A stretch of DNA of 64,000 nt from Euonymus europaeus (Eukaryota > Streptophyta > Magnoliopsida > Celastrales > Celastraceae): assembly GCA_963580455.1 (NCBI GenBank), contig OY756967.1:12856501-12920500 (forward strand). The letters run 5' to 3'. Both the position numbers and the translations under genes were made by a program. Below, piece after piece: positions 11,341 through 19,375 of the stretch. Within the stretch, counting starts at the first letter, position 1. Every line of letters starts with the position of its first letter. The notes under the pieces are model-generated. The model saw only the letters and a program-made list of their open reading frames with translations, had not been told where the DNA came from and ran no database searches.

Positions 11341-11748
11341 AGGGCAAATGTCGAACCGATCAAAGAAGGAGCATATTGCTGGGGCAATCGGTATCCGACA
11401 ACCAAATGATAGCGCGGTGGTAGAAATGGCAAACTCCCCATGTTGAGGACGAAATGGAGAAACTCCCTCAGGCACAGGCCTGCAAGGGTAGGGAATACCG
11501 AACAATTTGCGTTGGGATTCCACCTCAGAGGCTGAAAGGCTACAACTAAGATTCCTAGGCTCCCTAGAACCATCACCTGCTGCTTGGGCCTCCTGTAGTT
11601 CGAACCCAGGAGGGGCAAAGAAAGGGCGTTCTGCTAGGGGTAGCCTAATGCTCGTCCTAACAGGAGGAGAGTTAGAGGTCGAAGGAGAAGTTCCTAAATC
11701 GGCTTCCTCCAACACATTAATATCACTATCCGAAGAAGGGGAAGACAT
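11059..11748 (-). CDS. Chimeric ORF: antisense-ORF start fused in frame to integrase zinc finger
   Basis: A 229-codon ORF created by the rearrangement. Codons 1-136 are the start of the element's accessory ORF (MSSPSSDSD to FDRFDICP), carried by the inverted arm. Codons 137-229 are integrase: H149, H156, C187, C190 and the first catalytic aspartate D219. The junction between 11341 and 11340 falls exactly between two codons and keeps the integrase frame. A TATA box, CTATAAATAG, lies at 11885-11876, about 130 bp upstream of the ATG at 11748. The ORF ends at the nonsense codon at 11061-11059. In the normal element the accessory ORF is antisense to pol; here its promoter and start codon point in the sense direction into integrase. 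Whether it is expressed is unknown. It has a zinc finger but no complete catalytic core, so integrase activity is not expected. Confidence 0.7.
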   Translation of the reverse strand: MSSPSSDSDINVLEEADLGTSPSTSNSPPVRTSIRLPLAERPFFAPPGFELQEAQAAGDGSREPRNLSCSLSASEVESQRKLFGIPYPCRPVPEGVSPFRPQHGEFAISTTALSFGCRIPIAPAICSFFDRFDICPAQREADYALREVHGGICGSHSGARTLANKVLRCGYYWPTMNKDAKELVRKCDKCQRHANVSHHPPSEITVMENPCPFAQWGLDLLGPFPQATA

Positions 11749-11875
11749 TTCTCGTACCTGATGAGACGAAGAAGGGATAGTATTTGCTCGAAAAAAGAAG
11801 ATTACGTTTGCTCGGATAGATAATGCTCGGGACTCTCAATCTTGGCAGCGAATGAATTGGACAGTGACGTCCTCG

Positions 11876-11885
11876 CTATTTATAG
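11876..11885 (-). promoter_or_regulatory. TATA box upstream of the chimeric ORF
   Basis: CTATAAATAG, self-complementary, so it reads the same on both strands; the orientation is taken from the ORF starting at 11748. It is the inverted copy of the box at 8781-8790. Motif evidence only. Confidence 0.5.
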
Positions 11886-12093
11886 CCGAAGACCGCCCCG
11901 GTCAACGGACCCGATGACGAGACGTACTGCATTCTCTCATCTGGGCCGCTCAACCTCTGCACATCAAATGACCACTGGATCAAGATCAATCAAATCTTAG
12001 CCGTTCAATGACTCACAATTAATGTCAGCCTCGGGAGCCCAAACGTCCACTCATACAGACCTATCATTGGTCCTACGATGACCAATCACAGGT

Positions 12094-12106
12094 CTGAGGG
12101 GGCAAG
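12094..12106 (+). promoter_or_regulatory. Second polypurine tract, beside the inverted LTR
   Basis: TGAGGGGGCAAG on the plus strand, directly before the inverted LTR at 12107. Its presence shows that the inverted block derives from the 3' end of an element (3' internal region, polypurine tract, LTR) and not from a solo LTR. Confidence 0.8.
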
Positions 12107-12554
12107 TGATGAGGATAATTTTCCTCTTCCACTGACAACATGACACGTAGATATAACCGTCGTCAGCTTCATGCTCGGTACCGAGAAGAGGTATGTATAT
12201 TCCTCGGTACTCATCTTCAGAGTGGTAAAAAGCTGTCATGAACTACCTAAACAGGAACTACCTTCACTATAAAAAGGGACAAACCCTCAGGTAAAAGGGG
12301 GACAATTTTTGACTGATTACAAGAGCACCGATCAGTGCACTTCACTGAGTTCCTTTGTGCTAGCATCTGACTTGAGCGTCGGAGCGCCAACGCCAGAGAA
12401 CACTCTCTGGCGGGCCTCTAGCTTACGTTTGCTCTTTGTCACAGGATCATTCTACTGTCGGAAGGAAGCTAATCCGAGGAAGAACATAAATAGACGAGAA
12501 AGCTCTTGTTCAAACCTATCCTGATACGTCTTGGACTGATTTGAGACGTCATCA
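12107..12554 (+). repeat. Third full-length LTR, inverted inside the element
   Basis: 448 bp, from TGATGAGGATAATT to GACGTCATCA on the plus strand, which is opposite to the two terminal LTRs. It is preceded by its own polypurine tract (12094-12106) and is complete to the base. It differs from the left LTR at 6 sites and from the right LTR at 5, with a single private change (CTGATCGG instead of CTGCTCGG in left-LTR orientation). Downstream of it on the plus strand lies antisense protease and gag, so any transcript from this LTR would be antisense to gag. It ends with GATTG, the same five bases that follow the 5' LTR before the rest of the primer binding site. Confidence 0.95.
12267..12276 (+). 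promoter_or_regulatory. TATA box of the inverted third LTR
   Basis: CTATAAAAAG on the plus strand, at the same LTR offset as the other two. It would direct transcription to the right, through protease and gag in antisense and toward the 5' LTR. Confidence 0.5.
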
Positions 12555-14247
12555 GATTGAACATCCGCTGCGCTCCCGTTATCAATCAAGACCTTCTTGA
12601 CCGTGTAGTTGGCGATGATAACATCAATGACCAACGCATCATCATGGGGCTGGTGCAAACCATCCCCGTCTCTTTCTGAGAACGTTATCTTCTCCTCCCC
12701 CGTTCTCGTTTTCTTTGACTTCTCATTGATTTGATGCACAGTCCGAGCATATGCTCTCCTCCCAGATGAACTTTCTCCTCCCGAAGCTAGGCCACCGACT
12801 ATCATACTTATGGTGCCAGCTCTTCCACGATTCCGATGACGAGGGGACTCCTCTCGCCGTCTCCTCTGTCGTTTGTCCTCATTCTCTCTTAGACCTCTTG
12901 GATTTTCTTTCGTTCCTTCTCTTTCTCGCTTATCTCTCCCCGAGCTAGTAAAATGCTTGAGGTATCCTCTGCGGATTAGGTTTTCTACCTCGTCTTTCAG
13001 GTGGCGACATTCATCGGTGTCATGACCGGGGCCTCGGTGGAATTTACAATACTTGTCGCTCCCAATCCTTTCCGGATTTGGCTTCATCTTTGCCGGCCAC
13101 CTGACGATGTCACGATCCTGTATCTCATTCAATACTCTTTTCAAAGAAGAATTGAGTGGAGTATAGGAATCATATCTCTCAAATTTGGCTCGGTCATCTC
13201 TTCTGGTGAATGATCTACCGTATCCACTAGTTTTCCTCTCGGTTGGGCAACCAGCATCTGACCTTCTCCTCGGCGAAGTCCTGTCTTGGGATTTCTCGGT
13301 TACATGTGGTTCAGCCATCATTTCGTCGGCAGTGATGTATTTTTCAACTCTTGAGAGCAGTTCGGGAATACTTTTCGGATTCTTTTTCGACAATGAATGC
13401 TTCAGCGTTACATGTCGTACTCCAGTCGTGAAGGCTGTAATGGCTATGATCGGCTGGAGGTCCGGTATCTCTAAGCAATCACTGTTGAACCTAGTTACAA
13501 ATTCTCTCAAACTCTCCTGGGGTTTCTGTCTGATGGTAACCAGTGTGGCGTTGGTCTTCTTCACCGGTCTGGAGCTTGCAAAATGAGCGACGAACCTGTT
13601 CGTTAGGTCGTCAAAGCTATGAATGCTGTCTTGCGGCAGAGCTCTGAACCAACGCCTTGCCACTCCGACAAGCGAGACGGGGAAGATTTTGCAGCAAGCT
13701 TCCTGAGAGGCCCGCTGAAACTCCATCATGGTTTGAAAGCCGATAACATGGTTTAGCGGATCCCCTGTCCCGTTATACTTTTCCACACTAGAAACCTTGA
13801 AGCTTGTCGGTACCCGAGCTTGTTGCACCTCGGTCGACAATGGAGTTAAGTTCCTATCCCAATCCATTGTATCCAAGAAGGGACGGCCTTGCAAAGCAGC
13901 TATTTTGCGATCCACAACCCCCTCGATAAACTTGCTATCCCCCTCGTAAGTATGAGTGGGCTGAGTTCTTCAACAATGGTTACCGAGGTTCCTGGAAGGC
14001 CGGGATTTCTTGACTCATCAGTGTGAGAGTGGTCATTTCTCGTCTCATGAGAAATGCTCTCATTTTGGATTGGTTGGTGACCCTGCACTCGTTCTTGGAT
14101 CATTTAAAGGCGTTGCGCGAGGACATTCATTTGTTGCAACAGTTTGGTGATCTGGTCTTGTACCAATGGTTGAGGCTGGTGCTCGGCATTTTCGTTTGCT
14201 GCCTCAGCCTGTTGTTCTTCTTCTCTTAAAGCTCTAGTTCGAACCAT
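12555..14247 (-). pseudogene. gag: Retrotransposon gag and truncated protease, disrupted
   Basis: Encodes the capsid/nucleocapsid precursor and the start of an aspartic protease. The likely start is the ATG at 14247-14245, shortly after the primer binding site. A TAA at 14106-14104 follows 47 codons; the same frame continues to about 13960, where a frameshift moves coding to the frame that is open from 13915 down. Counting residues from 13915, the retrotransposon gag domain spans about 57-150 (ARRWF at 86-90, LREFVTRFN at 136-144). A zinc-binding motif C290-x2-H293-x4-H298-x4-C303 follows, then an arginine-rich stretch (about 345-365) suited to RNA binding. The protease begins with VLIDNGSAADV, where D445-N-G-S is the active-site triad region. 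Just after it, at residue 454, the frame runs into the inverted LTR and stops at 12452, adding 34 LTR-derived residues. The rest of the protease and the polymerase are absent. Confidence in family is high; lineage is inferred. Confidence 0.9.
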
Positions 14248-14264
14248 AATTTTTGTTATGAAAG

Positions 14265-14282
14265 TTCCCACAGACGGCGCCA
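14265..14282 (-). promoter_or_regulatory. Primer binding site (minus-strand priming)
   Basis: On the minus strand, three bases (GAT) separate the LTR end from TGGCGCCGTCTGTGGGAA. TGG is the expected start of a site complementary to a tRNA 3' CCA end. The TGGCGCCGT part resembles plant retroelement sites usually assigned to tRNA-Asp or tRNA-Arg, but I cannot assign the tRNA with certainty. Its place defines the minus strand as sense. Confidence 0.75.
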
Positions 14283-14285
14283 ATC

Positions 14286-14733
14286 TGATGACGTCTCAAA
14301 TCAGTCCAAGACGTATCAGGATAGGTTTGAACAAGAGCTTTCTCGTCTATTTATGTTCTTCCTCGGATTAGCTTCCTTCCGACAGTAGAATGATCCTGTG
14401 ACAAAGAGCAAATGTAAGCTAGAGGCCCGCCAGAGAGTGTTATCTGGTGTTGGCGCTCCGACGCTCAAGTCAGATGCTAGCACAAAGGAACTCAGTGAAG
14501 TGCACTGCTCGGTGCTCTTGTAATCAGTCAAAAATTGTCCCCCTTTTACCTGAGGGTTTGTCCCTTTTTATAGTGAAGGTAGTTCCTGTTTAGGTAGTTC
14601 ATGACAGCTTTTTACCACTCTGAAGATGAGTACTGAGGAATATACATACCTCTTCTCGGTACCGAGCATGAAGCTGACGACGGTTATATCTACGTGTCAT
14701 GTTGTCAGTGGAAGAGGAAAATTATCCTCATCA
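14286..14733 (-). repeat. 5' LTR of the retrotransposon
   Basis: 448 bp, reading TGATGAGG to ACGTCATCA on the minus strand. It is the 5' LTR because the primer binding site follows its minus-strand end at 14285. It supplies the promoter for the element. Against the other two LTRs it has four private changes: the CpG losses in AAATGTAAG, TGGTGTTGG and GTACTGAGG (plus-strand reading), and a C-to-A change in GTGTTATCTGG. Confidence 0.95.
14564..14573 (-). promoter_or_regulatory. TATA box of the 5' LTR
   Basis: CTATAAAAAG on the minus strand, about 160 bp from the sense start of the LTR. This is a reasonable core promoter for genomic RNA. The match is by motif only; no start site can be mapped. 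Confidence 0.6.
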
Positions 14734-14738
14734 AAGCT
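14734..14738. repeat. Target-site duplication, right copy
   Basis: AAGCT directly after the terminal CA of the LTR; the satellite then continues with CATTTTCGTAA. Five bases is the usual duplication length for Ty3/gypsy integrases. Confidence 0.95.
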
Positions 14739-17700
14739 CATTTTCGTAACATTTAAAATAGAAGAATAATAAAAAGTGTACACCGAGCAACTTCGACAGT
14801 CCGAAGTTGCTCAACTCTCTCTATGGAGGAGCTTTTAACGGTTTTGTCCATTTGTCGTAGAAAGTTGTTGTTTTGGCATCGAAATAATCCTGGAAACTCA
14901 TTTTCAAAAAATTTAACGTAGAAGAACAATAAAAAGTGTACACCGAGCAACTTTGATAGTCCGAAGTTGCTCAACTCTCTCTATGGAGGAGCTTTTAACG
15001 GTTTTGTCCATTTGTCATAGAAAGTTGGTGTTTTGGCATCGAAATAATCCTTGAAGCTCATTTTCGTAAAATTTAACATAAAGAACAATAAAAAGTGTAC
15101 ACCGAGCATCTTTGATAGTCCGAAGTTGCACAACTCTCTCTATGGAGCAGTTTTTAACGGTTTTGTCCATTTGTCATAGAAAGTTCGTGTATTGACATCG
15201 AAATAATCCTGAAAGCTCATTTTCGTAAAATTTAACAAAGAAGAACAATAAAAAGTGTACACCGAGCAAATTTGATAGTCCGAAGTTCCTCAACTCTCTC
15301 TATGGAGGAGCTTTTAACGGTTTTGTCCATTTGTCATAGAAAGTTAATGTTTTGGCATCGAAATAATCTTGGAAGCTTATACTCGTAAAAGTTGACTTAG
15401 TAGAACAATATAAAGTGTACACCGAGCAACTTTGATAGTCCGAAGTTGCTCAACTCTCTCTATGGAGAAGCTTTTAACGGTTTTGTCCATTTGTCATAGA
15501 AAGTTAATGTTTTGGCATCGAAATAATCTTGGAAGCTTATACTCGTAAAAGTTAACATAAAAGAACAATAAAAAGTGTACAACGAGCAACTTTGATTGTC
15601 CGAAGTTGCTCAACTCTTTCTATGGAGGAGCTTTTAACGGTTTTGTCCGTTTGTCATAGAAAGTTAATGTTTTGGCATCGAACTAATTTTGGAAACTTGT
15701 ACTCGTAAAATTTGACTTAGTAGAACAATATAAATTGTACACCGAGCAACTTTGATTGTCCGAAGTTGCTCAACTCTTTCTATGGAGGTGTTTTTAACGA
15801 TTTTGTCAATTTTTCATAGAAAGTTGGTGTTTTGGCATCGAAATAATCCTTGAAGCTCATTTTCGTAAAATTTAACATAGAAGAATAATAAAAAGTGTAC
15901 ACCAGGCAACTTCGATAGTCCGAAGTTGCTCAACTCTCTCTATGGAGGAGCTTTTAACGGTTTTGTCCATTCGTCATAGAAAGTTGTTGTTTTGGCATCG
16001 AACTAATCTTGGAAACCTATACTCGTAAAATTTGACTTAGTAGAACAATATAAATTGTACACCGAGAAACATTGATTGTCCGAAGTTGCTCAACTCTATC
16101 TATGGAGGTGTTTTTAACGGTTTTGTCAATTTGTCATAGAAAGTTGGTGTTTTGGCATCGAAATAATCCTTGAATCTCATTTTCGTAAAATTTAACATAG
16201 AAGAATAATAAAAAGTGTACATCGGGCAACTTTGATAGTCCGAAGTTGCTCAACTCTCTCTGTGGAGGAGCTTTTAACGGTTTTGTCCATTTGTCATAGA
16301 AAGTTGTTGTTTTGGCATCGAAATAATCCTGGAAGCTCATTTTCATAAAATTTAACAAAGAAAAACAACAAAAAGTGTACACCGAGCAACTTCGATTGTC
16401 CGAAGTTGCTCGACTCTCTCTATGGAGGAGCTTTTAACGGTTTTGTCCATTTGTCATAGAAAGTTGGTGTTTTGGCATCGAAATAATCCTGGAAGCTCAT
16501 TTTCGTAAAATTTAACATAGAAGAACAATAAAAAGTGTAAACCGAGCAACTTTGATAGTCCGAAGTTGCTCAACTCTCTCTACGGAGGAGCTTTTAACGG
16601 TTTTGTCCATTTGTCATAGAAAGTTGGTATTTTGGCATCGAAATAATCGTGCAAGCTCATTTTTGTAAAATTTAACATAAAAGAACAATAAAAAGTGTAC
16701 ACCAAGCAACTTTGATAGTCCGAAGTTGTCTAACTCTTTCTATGGAGGAGCTTTTAACGGTTTTGTCCATTTGTCGTAGAAAGTTAATGTTTTGACTTAG
16801 AAGAACAATATAAAGTGTACACCGAGAACCTTTGATTGTCCGAAGTTGCTCAACTCTCTCTATGGAGGAGCTTTTAACGGTTTTGTCCATTTGTCATAGA
16901 AAGTTGGTGTTTTGGCAACGAAATAATTCCGGAAGCTCATTTTCGTAAAATTTAACTTAGAAGAACAATAAAAAGTGTACACCGAGCAACTTTGATAGTC
17001 CGAAGTTTCTCAACTCTCTCTATGGAGGAGCTTTTAACGGTTTTATCCATTTGTCATAGAAAGCTGGTGTTTTGCATCGAAATAATCCTGGAAGCTCATT
17101 TTCGTAAAATTTAACATAAAGAACAATAAAAAGTGTACACCGAGCATCTTTGATAGTCCGAAGTTGCACAACTCTCTCTATGGAGCAGTTTTTAACGGTT
17201 TTGTCCATTTGTCATAGAAAGTTCGTGTATTGACATCGAAATAATCCTGGAAGCTCATTTTCGTAAAATTTAACAAAAAAGAACAATAAAAAGTGTACAC
17301 CGAGCAAATTTGATAGTCCGAAGTTCCTCAACTCTCTCTATGGAGGAGCTTTTAACGGTTTTGTCCATTTGTCATAGAAAGTTAATGTTTTGGCATCGAA
17401 ATAATCTTGGAAGCTTATACTCGTAAAAGTTGACTTAGTAGAACAATATAAAATGTACACCGAGCAACTTTGATAGTCCGAAGTTGCTCAACTCTCTCTA
17501 TGGAGGAGCTTTTAACGGTTTTGTCCATTTGTCATAGAAAGTTGGTGTTTTGGCATCGAAATAATCGTGCAAGCTCATTTTCGTAAAATTTAACATAAAA
17601 GAACAATAAAAAGTGTATAACGAGCAACTTTGATTGTCCGAAGTTGCTCAACTCTTTCTATGGAGGAGCTTTTAACGGTTTTGTCCATTTGTCATAGAAA

Positions 17701-19375
17701 GTTGGTGTTTTGGCATCGAAATAATCCTTGAAGCTCATTTTCGTAAAATTTATCATAAAGAACAATAAAAAGTGTACACCGAGCATCTTTGATAGTCCGA
17801 AATTGCACAACTCTCTCTATGGAGCAGTTTTTAACGGTTTTGTCCATTTGTCATACAAAGTTCGTGTATTGACATCGAAATAATCCTGGAAGCTCATTTT
17901 CGTAAAATTTAACAAAGAAGAACAATAAAAAGTGTACACCGAGCAAATTTGATAGTCCGAAGTTCTTCAACTCTCTCTATGGAGGAGCTTTTAACGGTTT
18001 TGTCCATTTGTCATAGAAAGTTAATGTTTTGGCATCGAAATAATCTTGGAAGCTTATACTCGTAAAAGTTGACTTAGTAGAACAATATAAAGTGTACACC
18101 GAGCAACTTTGATAGTCCGAAGTTGCGCAACTCTCTCTATGGAGGAGCTTTTAACGGTTTTGTCCATTTGTCATAGAAAGTTGTTGTTTTGGCATCGAAA
18201 TAATCGTGCAAGCTCATTTTCGTAAAATTTAACATAAAAGAACAATAAAAAGTGTACAACGAGCAACTTTGATTGTCCGAAGTTGCTCAACTCTTTCTAT
18301 GGAGGAGCTTTTAACGGTTTTGTCCGTTTGTCATAGAAAGTTAATGTTTTGGCATCGAACTAATCTTGGAAACTTGTACTCGTAAAATTTGACTTAGTAG
18401 AACAATATAAATTGTACACCGAGCAACTTTGATTGTCCGAAGTTGCTCAACTCTTTCTATGGAGGTGTTTTTAACGGTTTTGTCAATTTTTCATAGAAAG
18501 TTGGTGTTTTGGCATCGAAATAATCCTTGAAGCTCATTTTCGTAAAATTTAACATAGAAGAATAATAAAAAGTGTACACCAGGCAACTTCGATAGTCCGA
18601 AGTTGCTCAACTCTCTCTATGGAGGAGCTTTTAACGGTTTTGTCCATTTGTCGTAGAAAGTTGTTGTTTTGGCATCGAACTAATCTTGGAAACTTATACT
18701 CGTAAAATTTGACTTAGTAGAACAATATAAATTGTACACCGAGCAACTTTGATTGTCCGAAGTTGCTCAACTCTCTCTATGGAGGAGCTTTTAACGGTTT
18801 TGTCCATTTGTCATAGAAAGTTGTTGTTTTGGCATCGAAATAATCCTGGAAGCTCATTTTCATAAAATTTAAAAAAGAAAAACAACAAAAAGTGTACACC
18901 GAGCGACTTTGATAGTCCGAAGTTGCTCATCTCTCTCTATGGAGGAGCTTTTAACGGTTTTGTCCATTTGTCATAGAAAGTTAATATTTTGGCATCGAAA
19001 TATTCTTGGAAGCCTATACTCGTAAAAGTTGACTTAGTAGAACAATATAAAGTGTACACCGAGCAACGTTTATAGTCCGAAGTTGCTCAACTCTCTCTAT
19101 GGAGGAGCTTTTAACGGTTTTGTCCATTTGTCATAGAAAGTTGGTATTTTGGCATCGAAATAATCGTGCAAGCTCATTTTTGTAAAATTTAACATAAAAG
19201 AACAATAAAAAGTGTACACCAAGCAACTTTGATAGTCCGAAGTTGCTCAACTCTCTCTATGGAGGAGCTTTTAACGGTTTTGTCCATTTGTCATAGAAAG
19301 TTAATGTTTTGGCATCGAAATAATCTTGGAAGCCTATAATCGTAAAATTTGACTTAGTAGAACAATATAAATTGT
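14739..19375 (+). repeat. 160-bp satellite array, block B
   Basis: About 29 monomers continuing directly from block A after the insertion. Marker monomers like those of block A (GAGCATCTTTGATAG, here with TTGCACAACTC) start at 15099, 17137 and 17776, giving spacings of 2,038 bp (13-mer) and 639 bp (4-mer). The region near 16,700-17,100 closely resembles 29,620-30,050, including the rare words GAGAACCTTTG and TTTTGCATCG. No gene is visible. Confidence 0.96.
16699..16818 (+). repeat. Satellite monomer with a 40-bp internal deletion
   Basis: This monomer is 120 bp long instead of 160. The sequence jumps from AATGTTTTG straight to ACTTAGAAG, losing what normally lies between. In an intact type B monomer, TTTG occurs at both deletion edges (GTTTTGGCATC and AAATTTGACTT), so the deletion has 4-bp microhomology. 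Confidence 0.9.

Larger units (their letters stand above)
11341..12554 (-). repeat. Right arm of the 1,214-bp inverted repeat
   Basis: Reverse complement of 8112-9325, of identical length. It is the displaced copy: its inner end stops in the middle of the accessory ORF and joins integrase at 11340, and its outer end joins the protease at 12555. The loop between the arms is 9326-11340 (2,015 bp). Confidence 0.95.
8112..14733 (-). mobile_element. Defective Ty3/gypsy (Tat-like) LTR retrotransposon with an internal inverted LTR
   Basis: A 6,622-bp element whose sense strand is minus. The terminal LTRs are both 448 bp, start TG and end CA, and are flanked by a perfect 5-bp duplication. Sense order: 5' LTR, primer binding site, gag, start of protease, inverted block, integrase, 91-bp tandem repeats, antisense accessory ORF, polypurine tract, 3' LTR. 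The integrase after gag-protease, the gag style, the antisense ORF and the 3' tandem repeats are known traits of the plant Tat lineage; the lineage is inferred, since the reverse transcriptase that would settle it is absent. Most of the protease, reverse transcriptase and RNase H are replaced by an inverted copy of the 3' end. With nonsense codons in gag and integrase and a frameshift in gag it cannot move on its own. The terminal LTRs differ at 9 of 448 sites by my reading, so the insertion is fairly recent. Confidence 0.95.

Noticed and set aside
11341..12554. A solo LTR inserted by itself in inverse orientation
   Set aside because: The inverted block includes the polypurine tract and 766 bp of internal sequence, and no matching target duplication flanks the LTR alone.
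12751..14229. Plus-strand ORFs opposite gag (for example 13185-13586)
   Set aside because: The minus strand has clear gag, zinc-motif and protease features in the same place; the plus-strand frames show none.
8112..14733. Two complete nested elements
   Set aside because: Only one gag, one integrase fragment and one primer binding site are present, and there is no fourth LTR. A nested element that later lost most of its length remains possible and is discussed under the junction finding.
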